A stretch of DNA of 36,028 nucleotides from Planctomycetaceae bacterium. GTDB lineage: Bacteria; Planctomycetota; Planctomycetia; Planctomycetales; Planctomycetaceae. The stretch covers positions 1-36,028 of the forward strand of contig JAKFUF010000197.1 in the NCBI GenBank assembly GCA_021732845.1, written 5' to 3'. The notes under the pieces are model-generated. The model was not told where the DNA came from. It saw only the letters and a list, made by a program, of their open reading frames with translations, and made no database searches. Made by a program: the position numbers and the translations under genes. Below are positions 17,323-25,831 of this stretch, one piece after another (within the stretch, counting starts at the first letter, position 1; every line of letters starts with the position of its first letter).

Positions 17323-20300
17323 TCACGGCGAGTCCGTGGTTGCCGCCTGCGACTCCGCCGACTTGATCAACTCCAGAAACTCGGGCAGTTCCCGCAGGGC
17401 TGTCAGATTGGAATCGTTGGCGAAATTCTTTCCATGTTTGTATCCCATTTGGAGCGCCGTCTTTAGCGCCCCCAATGAAGCCATCTGGAACCTGGCCCGC
17501 GCTGCGGCCGCGACTTCCGATTGGGCCTCTGCAAACGTGTCGACCGCCACTTCGCGGGCTTTGGCATTCTCCAATTCCGCGAGGAAGAGCGCATACCCCC
17601 ATCCTGTGATGTAAAGTCGCTCTGCATCAGCGCCCTCCACACTCTGGTAAGCCGCCAGTGTCCGCTCGACTTCCGGCAGGAGCAAGAAAAGCTCGCTCGG
17701 ATGTTGGCGCGTGCGATTTAGAAAGGTTGTGACCCGACGTCGATACCATTCGGGTTGCGACGAGAGCGGAAGCTTCTGGATTTCCGCGATGTCCATCATC
17801 ATTCGTTCGCCAAATTCTGCATTCGCCCGAAGCTGATGCAACTCTTGCATGTCGATTTCAATGGCCGCCTGCCCGGCTGTTTGAGCCACGCTCTGCAGGA
17901 CTTTGATCCCTTCGTCGAAGTGAATCTTGGCTTCTGCAAAGCGAGTGTCAAAAAAGTCGATTTGACCCCAGTAGCGGTGCAGGTAGAAGATGCCCCGTCC
18001 AAAGCGTGTGTCGGCAGGTGTCGCAGCAAACAGCGCCTGTCTGATCTCCAGGCATTTTTGGAAATCCAGGCGGCCTTTCGCCAGGTCCCCACCCCTTGCA
18101 TCCACTTCACCAATTTTCTCATAAAAAACAGAGAGGTTGTACTGAACCTGCGAGTTTGCCGGCTGCTCGGCCGCCATTTTTTCGGCGATGACCCCTTGCC
18201 GAAGATAAGCGGCCCGCGCGCCTTGCAAATCACCCGCCTCCAAATTCAGGTCTCCCAGTTTTTCACACGCAATGAGCAGGGCAAAATGAGCCGCTTCCGC
18301 CGGCGACAAGTCCAGAAGCTTTTGTCGAGTTTCGACCGCCTGTTCCAGCACTCTTCTCGCCGCTTCGAACTCCTTCAACTGACCGTGGATCGAACCAAGT
18401 TCCGCAGCCGCAACTGCCAGATGTTGAAGCGCCTCGCTGTCGGCAGGCGCGCCCTCCGCCAGGCGGTGGAGGACGGCATGGCGCTCTGCATGGGCATCAC
18501 GGGCGGCGGGAAGGTTGTTCTCCTTGAGGCTCAGTTGCGCGAGGCTTTCCCAGGAACGTGCGACCCTGAGCTGCACCATTGGATTCTGAGGCTCGGCCTC
18601 CGCCAGCTTCTTGCGGATCTCCAGGCTTTTTTGGAGAGCCAGGCGCGCGTTCGCCAAGTCCCCATCCCTTCCATACACTCTGCCCACCCTTTCATGAAAA
18701 ACAGACCGGTTGTACTGAACCTGCGAATTTGCTGGCTGCTCGGCCGCCATTTTTTCCGCGATGACGCCCAGCCGATCATAGGCGGCCCGCGCGCCTTTCA
18801 AGTCACCTGCCTGCAGATTCAAGTCTCCCAGTTTTTCACACGCAACCAGCAGGGCAAACTGAGCCGCTTCCACTGGCGACATGTCCAGAAGTTTTTGTCG
18901 AGTTTCGACCGCCTGCTGCAGCATAGTTCTCGCGGCGTCAACCTCCTTTAACTGACGGTGGATCGAACCCAGCTCGGCAGCCGCAATGGCCAGCTTTTCC
19001 AGTGCCAGGCTTTCCAGTGCCCGCTTTTCCAGCGTCTTGCTGTCGGCAGGCGCGCCCTCCACCAGGCGCTGGCAGACGCGATGGCACTCGGCATATTCAT
19101 CGCGGGAGGCGGGAAGGTTGTTCTCCTTGAGGCTCAGATGGGCGAGGCTTTCCCAGGCAAGCGCGACCCTGTACAGCGCCATCCAGTCCTGCGGCTTGGC
19201 CTCTGCCATTTTCTTGCGGATTTCCAGGGCTTTCTGGCCTGACTGCCGGGCACCCGCGAAGTCTCCCGTCTCGCGCAGGGCATCGCCAAGCTGTCGATGC
19301 GCTGCCGCAATGTTGGTCTGGGCCTGTTCCGACGTGTCAGACTCCGCCATTTTGTCGGCGATGTCCGCCATTTTTTGGAAGGCGTCGCGCGCCGCCGCGA
19401 AATCCCGCAACTGGGAACTCACCTTGCCCAAGTCCTGGTGAATCAGCAGGAGTTCGATCTGCGGTGTCCCGGGATTGGAGTTTAGGTGCTCCAAACTCGA
19501 CTGGTATTCTTTCAAGGCCTCCCCAAACCGGCCTGCCTTCAATTGGACATCGCCGTTGGACTTCGAGATCCGCGCCATCTCAGCTTCGGAGAAATCCAAT
19601 GCCAGTCGGGCTGGGAGTTGAAAATGCTCGGGCTCCTGCTGGTCCGCAAACCTTGTTTCCATCGCGTCATCGCGGAAGACGACCAGGAACACCCATGCCA
19701 GTTGGAGCAACATGCCAAAGGCGATGAAAGTTCTAAACGAATGGGCCTGCACGCCCCAGCGCTCGTTGCGGATCGGGATGATGGGGCGAATGTCCCCGCA
19801 GCGCGACGCAATCCAGCCCACAAGCCACCAGCCCAAGAGCAGCCACATGCCGGCAAAGACTGCGTGTCCCGCCTGAGTCAGGCCAATTGTCACATAGGCG
19901 ATCACTCCGAAAACCAGGATGAGCCAGCCCAAAAGCAGCGTGTCGTTGAAAACTTCGCCGGTGGCTGAGGGGAGCAGCACTCTGGCGGCGCGCCGCCTCC
20001 AGTTGGGCGCAGGCTGGGACAGGAAGTCATGGGCGATGGGGGTCAGCACCTGCAGGTAGTCATTTTCCCAGCGCCGCGGAATGGAAAAGGTCGTCTCCTG
20101 GGTGCGAAGCACCGTCAGCGTGCCATCCTGCGCGAACCTGACTGCCAGTTCATCGCCTTCATGGGGGGGAAGCAAATTTTCCGTCAGCGTCTCCAGTTGC
20201 ATCCAATGTTCGCGGAGTCGATCCTGGCTGACCGGTGGCTGCACGAACACGACCTTTCGCGGGTCGCAGCGTTTCAAGATCTGCTGTGCCTCCCAAGCCA

Positions 20301-20871
20301 GACCGCTTCCTGGCTGAAGGTCGCCGATGACAAACACCACCAGTCGTGAACGGGTCAGCAGGTCGTCGACGCGTGCCTGCCACTTGTCAATTGGCAGCCA
20401 CTCACGGGCGGCACCCAGCGGCGGCACCGTCTCGTTCGGCCTGCCGATCGCCACGACCGGGCCGCAATGCGAAAAGATCCTGACGAGCAGCTCCTCCAGG
20501 GTTGTGTAGTGCCACGGCATAAACCGTGTGAACAGAAACCTCCACAGCAGGGACATCGTGTTCACCTGAAGGTTGTCGACGGCAAAGGACCGCAGCAGCA
20601 GCACCGGGGGGCGCGGGTCGGCTCCCGTCACCTCGACCGCCGGCCGTGCCAGCAGCCGCTTGCCGATGCCGAACGGCAGTCGGAGCAGCGGCGGAACCAG
20701 AAACAGCAGAACCTTCCCGACGAGCGGAATCGCGCCCTTCCCCACCTGCAGCAGCCCGAAAATGGCAAAGAACCAAAGGAACATTGCAGTTCCCGTCAGG
20801 TAGCAGCCCAGCAGGTGGCGGAAAAACCCGCCAAGCCTCTTCGACGCAGCGAACAACCGAGGAGTGCCCAT
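17323..20871 (-). CDS. Membrane TIR-like domain protein with TPR array
   Basis: The third gene of the minus-strand cassette encodes 1182 residues from the ATG at 20869-20871; an upstream in-frame start at 20937 is possible. Two membrane segments (about 20-40, 46-66) precede a globular domain (about 89-205) with LLLRSF, TTLEELL, GPVVAIGRP, PLGAARE, a hydrophobic strand LVVFVIGD and AWEAQQI. That succession of strands and the late Trp-Glu resemble TIR/Rossmannoid effector domains; this is fold-level inference. More membrane segments follow (about 313-333, 336-354, 383-398), then TPR-like helical repeats from about 425 to 990, including an internal duplication. The C-terminal 190 residues are helical. 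By analogy the TPR array would be a sensor or scaffold and the TIR-like part an effector. Confidence 0.75.
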   Translation of the reverse strand: MGTPRLFAASKRLGGFFRHLLGCYLTGTAMFLWFFAIFGLLQVGKGAIPLVGKVLLFLVPPLLRLPFGIGKRLLARPAVEVTGADPRPPVLLLRSFAVDNLQVNTMSLLWRFLFTRFMPWHYTTLEELLVRIFSHCGPVVAIGRPNETVPPLGAAREWLPIDKWQARVDDLLTRSRLVVFVIGDLQPGSGLAWEAQQILKRCDPRKVVFVQPPVSQDRLREHWMQLETLTENLLPPHEGDELAVRFAQDGTLTVLRTQETTFSIPRRWENDYLQVLTPIAHDFLSQPAPNWRRRAARVLLPSATGEVFNDTLLLGWLILVFGVIAYVTIGLTQAGHAVFAGMWLLLGWWLVGWIASRCGDIRPIIPIRNERWGVQAHSFRTFIAFGMLLQLAWVFLVVFRDDAMETRFADQQEPEHFQLPARLALDFSEAEMARISKSNGDVQLKAGRFGEALKEYQSSLEHLNSNPGTPQIELLLIHQDLGKVSSQLRDFAAARDAFQKMADIADKMAESDTSEQAQTNIAAAHRQLGDALRETGDFAGARQSGQKALEIRKKMAEAKPQDWMALYRVALAWESLAHLSLKENNLPASRDEYAECHRVCQRLVEGAPADSKTLEKRALESLALEKLAIAAAELGSIHRQLKEVDAARTMLQQAVETRQKLLDMSPVEAAQFALLVACEKLGDLNLQAGDLKGARAAYDRLGVIAEKMAAEQPANSQVQYNRSVFHERVGRVYGRDGDLANARLALQKSLEIRKKLAEAEPQNPMVQLRVARSWESLAQLSLKENNLPAARDAHAERHAVLHRLAEGAPADSEALQHLAVAAAELGSIHGQLKEFEAARRVLEQAVETRQKLLDLSPAEAAHFALLIACEKLGDLNLEAGDLQGARAAYLRQGVIAEKMAAEQPANSQVQYNLSVFYEKIGEVDARGGDLAKGRLDFQKCLEIRQALFAATPADTRFGRGIFYLHRYWGQIDFFDTRFAEAKIHFDEGIKVLQSVAQTAGQAAIEIDMQELHQLRANAEFGERMMMDIAEIQKLPLSSQPEWYRRRVTTFLNRTRQHPSELFLLLPEVERTLAAYQSVEGADAERLYITGWGYALFLAELENAKAREVAVDTFAEAQSEVAAAARARFQMASLGALKTALQMGYKHGKNFANDSNLTALRELPEFLELIKSAESQAATTDSP
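18040..19225. repeat. Internal tandem duplication within TPR gene
   Basis: Two adjacent segments of about 573-603 bp inside the TPR-coding region are strongly alike at DNA level. For example GTTGTACTGAACCTGCGA occurs near 18136 and again near 18709 (573 bp apart), and AAGGTTGTTCTCCTTGAGGC at 18511 and 19114 (603 bp apart). The 30-bp difference is an extra ten-codon stretch (around ALESLALEK) in the N-terminal copy. Each unit encodes about 191 residues, i.e. several TPR-like helices ending in QLKE, then KLGDLNL and MAAEQPANSQVQYN. The similarity implies a relatively recent duplication. Confidence 0.8.
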
Positions 20872-21000
20872 AATCCACGATGTCTCAAAACTGGCGTTTG
20901 TCGTTACAGCAGCAACCGGCGTTGCCGTTCGCACCACGCGAAACTCGGCGGCTCACTTTTCCGGCTTCGCTCCCGCCCGCAACTCACCGTCCAATGCAAA

Positions 21001-24000
21001 TTATTTGGTTGGAAGCGACTGAAACATGTGGCGAAATTCATCCCATTCAAAACCTTTGGTTGCCTCCAGATACTGTGAAAAATCATCACGGGCCTTTTGA
21101 GCAGTCTCGGCGGATCGCTCCAGCAATAGAGCTTCGTTCCAACCGAACTGTGCGATAATTTCGTGAGTCCTAGCAAGCGAGGCTTCCCATTTATCCTTCC
21201 GCCAGGCTTTTAATCGCTCCACATCGTCTCGAACACGATTAGCCATTTCCAGGCGAGATTTCTGGTTGGAGTTTTTATCACCGCTTTTTTCTATCTCGTT
21301 GCGACTGGCGAAAGTGGGATAGGGTGCGTTCAGTTCGGTATAGATGACTTTATATATCCAGACCAATTGCTGTGCGGTTTGGAAATCGCCGGGCTCGTCC
21401 CGCCCTATAGTTGTCAGCACCTTCAATGTGCGCTCTGCCGCTTGCTTGTCAAATCGCACTGATTGCAACCGCAACGTCAATTCATCAAGTAACAATAGAA
21501 TCTCTGTCGAAAGTGCGACAACATTCCTTGATAATTCTTGAACTTCTGTTGAGAGGTTGAGACGTTCCTGTGACTCGGGTGACGAAGGCTTTAGTTTCGC
21601 AAGATCTATCGCTCTTGAATCGCGTGTTGCGACTGCGCTCTCGAATCGCTGAAGTGTCGGGCTGAGTTCTAGAGAGATTGCCGTGATGCCGTTCGCCTCT
21701 TTCGTCGACTGAGCAAGTGCAAGTGGAAGAAGCGCCCTTGGCAATATCACCGGAAATGTGGCCTTCTTGGTTGGAGCCGATTGATCGGCAACTGAGCCCG
21801 GGTGACAGTGGGCACATTGCAAGATCCCAGGGTCCAGTGACAAAGTTCCTGCAGATTCTCCCGCGATGAGCTTTACTGACTGACGCAGGACCATTACGCC
21901 CCCGAGTACAGCATTCTTGAACCTCGGCAATTCATCATTCGAGTCGCTCTCTGATGATGGGACATTTGCTCCAAGATATTGACGCCTAAATGCAAAATTC
22001 CCCTTTTCTCTCAGGTTTCTCCAGTGTGATGGCCGCAGATCCGCTGTTAACAGCACTTCAACTCCAGTCAGCCTCGGATGCCCGGCAGCATACATACCAT
22101 GTGTCACAATCTTGCCTTCGGTTGAATCTCCGACGTGGCAGCTGATGCATAATCTGGCTCGGATGAGAGGGTCACGCATCTCCTTCATCCCGAAGCTCAA
22201 TTTTTCATCCGGAGTTTTACTTCGCCAAGGTATCGTTGTGTGCAATTGTTCCCAGTCTTCGGCGGCACCGTGGCATGATTCACAATTGACACCAAGTTCC
22301 ATAAACTGTGGTGCCGAATATCCTTCCTTGTGCCGCCAGTTCGCGTGGCAATTTAGGCATTCAAACGCCTGAACAGTATCCTTGATTCCGAGATTCCGAC
22401 AAATATCTCTACCCGAGCTACTGTGGAGCGTGTGGTATGCTTGGCTATGTCGGTCCGGCTCGGCGCTGTCGTTAAATTTCCGGCATTCATCTAAGAGAAT
22501 GAAGTCTTGGGGGACTACAGAGTCGTAAGGGCTTTCATTGGAATGACATCGTACGCAAGACCCATCACCGATCATCTGTCGAGCGGATGAAGAGGAGTCG
22601 ACCCATGTTGCCTTATTGGATCGATACACGAGTCCCTTGTAGAATTCCGCCAGGGAACGCTGTGCCGCCTCATTATGCTGAGCTAGTTCAGTCAATTGAC
22701 GTGATTCGCGAGCCTTGAGATCTGCCTCACGAGCTTCGCCCTCGCGCTTCTGCATTAGAGTTTGAGCAGTGGACGAAGCTGCCTGTGCATGCCATGCTAG
22801 AAGTCCGCTCGATATTGCCGCAATCAACATTACGGTCATCACGCCGGCGATTGCCATGAACAGCCGCCGTTGTTGCCGTTCAACCGCAAGCGTTCGCTGC
22901 GATTCCAACTTGCTCAGTCGCTCCGCGCGTTCCTTGCGTGCCGCAGCAGCAATTGGGGCGAGAATGTCGTGAGTCAGTTCTACACGGGCAATGCCGCCGC
23001 GGTCTTCAATCACGAGTAATCGCTGGTCGACGAGACTGCGCAGAACGGCGTCGGCGTTGGGCACGCTGGCGGCTGTGAGTTGAGCCACGGCGGTGTCGAG
23101 GGTTTTGGATTCGCGGAAGCCAGAGGCGGAAACGAGTTGGTCTTCGACGAAGTGCCGGATAGCGGGTGGATGGGCGGCAAAGCTGGACTCGTAAAAGTCG
23201 CGCAACACTTCTGGTGCAGATTTTGCCAGAGAATCGGCCTGGATCGTGGCTTCGTTTTGAGCGAGCCTCCTCGTGTTCAGTTGTTCGCAGATGAGGCTCA
23301 GCAGCGGCGGAACATTGTCGATTTCTTCGAGCGGGGTGTCGGCGGGGGCACCGGCCACGAACCGCACCAATCGTCGTGCGGTCTCCGGAAAGAGGATGGG
23401 ACCGCCGCCTTCTCCACTCGTGAGTGTCGCCCAGACTGCACCACCGGGCCGCTTGCAAGCCGGTTCATAGACGGCACGATAGGCTTGCGGTCCCGACAAC
23501 AGGCGCAGTTCCATGCGGTTGTCCATCATGGACGGCATCTGTCGCCGCCCACGCTCCAAGCGGTGCAGAAAGTCGTCACGGAGCGTCAGCAGGACCTTGC
23601 ATGGCTGCGGCCCCAGCACCAGGCGGTCGGCCAGGGCATCATCCTGTTCCATCGCCGCGCGGACAAATCCAGGCGGACGGTTTTCCACGAGACAAGCGAG
23701 GGACTCCAAAAACTCCCGGGCCTCCTCGGGCCGCTTCGCCTCACCCTGTGAGAACAGTTCTTCAAACTGGTCAAAGATCAGAACGGGAGACACTCCGGAA
23801 TTGACCAGGCCAAACTCGGGGTCATGGAACAACTGCCACAGCGATGGCAAACGCCGGATTACATCACGCGATTCCGAGAACTGCGCCAGGATCGCACTCG
23901 GAATTTTGATTGGGTCGATCGGATGTCCAAACTGCTCCCATCGGCTGGAGCGCTTCCCGTAGAGGATGACATCGCCCTCGGGCTTGTGCAGACTGACGGC

Positions 24001-24321
24001 GGGAATCGCCATTTCCAGCAAGAACACCACCTGTTCTTCCAGCCGCCAGTCGGTCGCGTCATGGACCAGCCGGATGACAATCGGCGTAAAGCCCGCCTCT
24101 TTCAACCGGGGAATCAATCCGGCTTGTAATAGACTCGTTTTCCCCAGTCCCGACTGGCCGTAGAGAATCGTCAGCGTCCGATGCTGCACCCGTTCAAACA
24201 ACTCCTGAATCTCGGCATCGCGCCCGTAAAAATAGTCGCGGACATCCTCAGTGAAGGAACGCAGTCCGAGCCACGGGGATTCGGGGGAGACGCCGAGAGG
24301 GGTGGAGGGAGCGGAAGTCAT
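21001..24321 (-). CDS. nSTAND NTPase fused to multihaem cytochrome c
   Basis: The 1106-residue product combines two modules rarely seen together. Residues 15-470 are an nSTAND1-type NTPase: leader PWLGLRSFTEDVRDYFYGRD, Walker A GQSGLGKTS (55-63), Walker B LIFDQFEELF (181-190), sensor-like LLTLRDDFL (244-252) and a winged-helix-like end VELTHDILAP. A basic stretch, one membrane helix (487-510) and a helical linker (513-565) follow. The C-terminal part has five CXXCH haem sites: 589-593, 655-659, 680-684, 725-729 and 836-840, with HSQAYHTL, GVNCESCHG and AAGHPRL as in c554-type cytochromes. The topology implied is NTPase in the cytoplasm, haems outside. GC content falls sharply near the module boundary. 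It lies between the SIR2-TIR gene (103-bp gap) and the TPR gene. Confidence 0.88.
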   Translation of the reverse strand: MTSAPSTPLGVSPESPWLGLRSFTEDVRDYFYGRDAEIQELFERVQHRTLTILYGQSGLGKTSLLQAGLIPRLKEAGFTPIVIRLVHDATDWRLEEQVVFLLEMAIPAVSLHKPEGDVILYGKRSSRWEQFGHPIDPIKIPSAILAQFSESRDVIRRLPSLWQLFHDPEFGLVNSGVSPVLIFDQFEELFSQGEAKRPEEAREFLESLACLVENRPPGFVRAAMEQDDALADRLVLGPQPCKVLLTLRDDFLHRLERGRRQMPSMMDNRMELRLLSGPQAYRAVYEPACKRPGGAVWATLTSGEGGGPILFPETARRLVRFVAGAPADTPLEEIDNVPPLLSLICEQLNTRRLAQNEATIQADSLAKSAPEVLRDFYESSFAAHPPAIRHFVEDQLVSASGFRESKTLDTAVAQLTAASVPNADAVLRSLVDQRLLVIEDRGGIARVELTHDILAPIAAAARKERAERLSKLESQRTLAVERQQRRLFMAIAGVMTVMLIAAISSGLLAWHAQAASSTAQTLMQKREGEAREADLKARESRQLTELAQHNEAAQRSLAEFYKGLVYRSNKATWVDSSSSARQMIGDGSCVRCHSNESPYDSVVPQDFILLDECRKFNDSAEPDRHSQAYHTLHSSSGRDICRNLGIKDTVQAFECLNCHANWRHKEGYSAPQFMELGVNCESCHGAAEDWEQLHTTIPWRSKTPDEKLSFGMKEMRDPLIRARLCISCHVGDSTEGKIVTHGMYAAGHPRLTGVEVLLTADLRPSHWRNLREKGNFAFRRQYLGANVPSSESDSNDELPRFKNAVLGGVMVLRQSVKLIAGESAGTLSLDPGILQCAHCHPGSVADQSAPTKKATFPVILPRALLPLALAQSTKEANGITAISLELSPTLQRFESAVATRDSRAIDLAKLKPSSPESQERLNLSTEVQELSRNVVALSTEILLLLDELTLRLQSVRFDKQAAERTLKVLTTIGRDEPGDFQTAQQLVWIYKVIYTELNAPYPTFASRNEIEKSGDKNSNQKSRLEMANRVRDDVERLKAWRKDKWEASLARTHEIIAQFGWNEALLLERSAETAQKARDDFSQYLEATKGFEWDEFRHMFQSLPTK

Positions 24322-24424
24322 GGTGCGGGGCTTGTGGTTGCAGGCGTTTGTGACTCGATGCTGAGTGGTGTGAGCCGCTTTGATGGTCCACGGAGTTTGG
24401 CGTGCGGGCTCTGATGGATGCCGA

Positions 24425-25831
24425 TCAGTAACTCTTCTCCCGGCTTTGGTGCAACCGGTGCAAATTTACCAACCTTTGCCCCCATTCTGGCGTTACCGCC
24501 CCATTTAGCAGGCTCGTCCTCTGGCACCCCTCAAATGCCCGTGGCTCATACTTCACGTTTCCCAAGTCGATGTCGTCGATCACCACCGGGTGATAAAACT
24601 CCGACCGGCGCACGTCTGGGTAACCCGCCGCCCGCTCTGCCGCCCAGTTCCGTTCCCTATGAAAATAGGCTTCGCCCTGGGATTCGGTATTCCGCGAGAT
24701 GACCGAAACGAATAGTGAGCAGTGCCGTTTCACCGCGTCTTCCAGTTGGTGATGAAAATTCATGCCGCTCTTCAAGCGTTCGCGGTCGTACCAGACTTCA
24801 CACCCGTGGGCTTCCAGTCCGGCTTTTAGGCGTTTTATCGCGGCTTCGTCTTCTCGGGCGTAAGAGATGAAGACGGCACCGCGGGGCATTTCCAGCGCGG
24901 GTTCTGATGTGGGCAGGGTGGGGAGCAGGCCGCCGGATTCCTGGGGATGACGCAGTTCCCAGCGGCGGGCGAGTTCATTCACGAACTCGCGTGGCTCACA
25001 GGGGATGACCTGGATGTTTTTGACTGCCCCGGAAGTGCGAGCCACGTCGCCGAAGAACATCACCATGCTTTCCGGCAGCGTCGTCAGCGGGCCTTCGGCC
25101 ATGTAGTCGACGCGGGGCATGCCGGTGCTCAGGCGGCTTTGCCGCACGACGCGGAGGAAGAACCGCACGAGCCAGTCGGCGAAGTTGAGGCCGAGGACGA
25201 GGACGCGCAGGTTGGGGTCGGCCAGGTCGCGGGCGAGGTTGGGCAGGACGGGCATGTGCTGGTGCAAGCCACAGATGAACTCCAGCATGTCCTCTTCCCA
25301 GGCGACGTAATCGCCGACCTGCGAGACCTTTCCCAGGACGTGATACACCGTCGAGCCCGGCAGGTCGCGTTTGCGTGAGGGCAGATCCTTCGACTCGGCT
25401 TCGGGCGAATAGGCACAGACCCGGGTGATCGGCTGGCCGCCGTGACGGGTTTGATTCAGTGCGGTCGCCAGGAGCGGATCAAACGTGGCGGAGACGAACA
25501 GCCGCAGGCCGCCGATGGAGGCGAGCTTTTGCAGGGTGGGGCCGGGCGTGGCGGGCTGGTCGCGGAGGATGCGGAACAGGCGGGTGTAGACGGCTCCGCG
25601 TTCGCCGCCCTGCATCAGATGCCGGCAGATGACATCGTGCAGCGAGGGCTCCGCGGGCAGGTTGGTGGCGGGAATGTTCAGGCGTTCGGCGAGGCGGAGG
25701 GCGAGCCACGGCGCGAGGAGGGCGTCGTCCGGCCCCATCGTGGTGATCCCCTGCCCAACCACCGGCAGCACGTTGCCACCTTCGATCAGGTCGAGCAGGT
25801 CGTCCCAGAAATCGTCCGTGGCAATAGACAT
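24425..25831 (-). CDS. SIR2-like plus TIR domain protein
   Basis: The first gene of the cassette encodes 468 residues from the ATG at 25829-25831 (an upstream start at 25870 is less likely). Residues 7-290 resemble the SIR2-like fold of bacterial immune proteins: VLPVVGQGITTMG (21-33) as nucleotide loop, LFVSATFDPLL (111-121) where the family has T-T-N-Y-D, and VYHVLGKV with a His at 164. The usual catalytic Asn is replaced by Thr (116), so NAD cleavage by this domain is doubtful. Residues 317-420 form a TIR domain: AVFISYARED, EVWYDRERLKSG, LFVSVISRN and YFHRERNWA, where Glu393 matches the NADase glutamate position. The TIR part is therefore the likely active NADase. No membrane segment. Known SIR2 and TIR proteins act in abortive anti-phage responses. 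Confidence 0.85.
   Translation of the reverse strand: MSIATDDFWDDLLDLIEGGNVLPVVGQGITTMGPDDALLAPWLALRLAERLNIPATNLPAEPSLHDVICRHLMQGGERGAVYTRLFRILRDQPATPGPTLQKLASIGGLRLFVSATFDPLLATALNQTRHGGQPITRVCAYSPEAESKDLPSRKRDLPGSTVYHVLGKVSQVGDYVAWEEDMLEFICGLHQHMPVLPNLARDLADPNLRVLVLGLNFADWLVRFFLRVVRQSRLSTGMPRVDYMAEGPLTTLPESMVMFFGDVARTSGAVKNIQVIPCEPREFVNELARRWELRHPQESGGLLPTLPTSEPALEMPRGAVFISYAREDEAAIKRLKAGLEAHGCEVWYDRERLKSGMNFHHQLEDAVKRHCSLFVSVISRNTESQGEAYFHRERNWAAERAAGYPDVRRSEFYHPVVIDDIDLGNVKYEPRAFEGCQRTSLLNGAVTPEWGQRLVNLHRLHQSREKSY

Noticed and set aside
21001-22560. CXXCH sites in the STAND protein as zinc-binding motifs
   Set aside because: Five separate CXXCH motifs downstream of a membrane helix, with the GVNCESCHG and AAGHP contexts of c554-like cytochromes, fit haem attachment better than paired zinc ribbons.
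17323-25831. Interpretation as classical Thoeris or a known Avs system
   Set aside because: Thoeris pairs a TIR ThsB with a SIR2-SLOG ThsA on separate genes, and Avs proteins carry nuclease or protease effectors with long repeat sensors; neither includes a multihaem cytochrome or this gene set.
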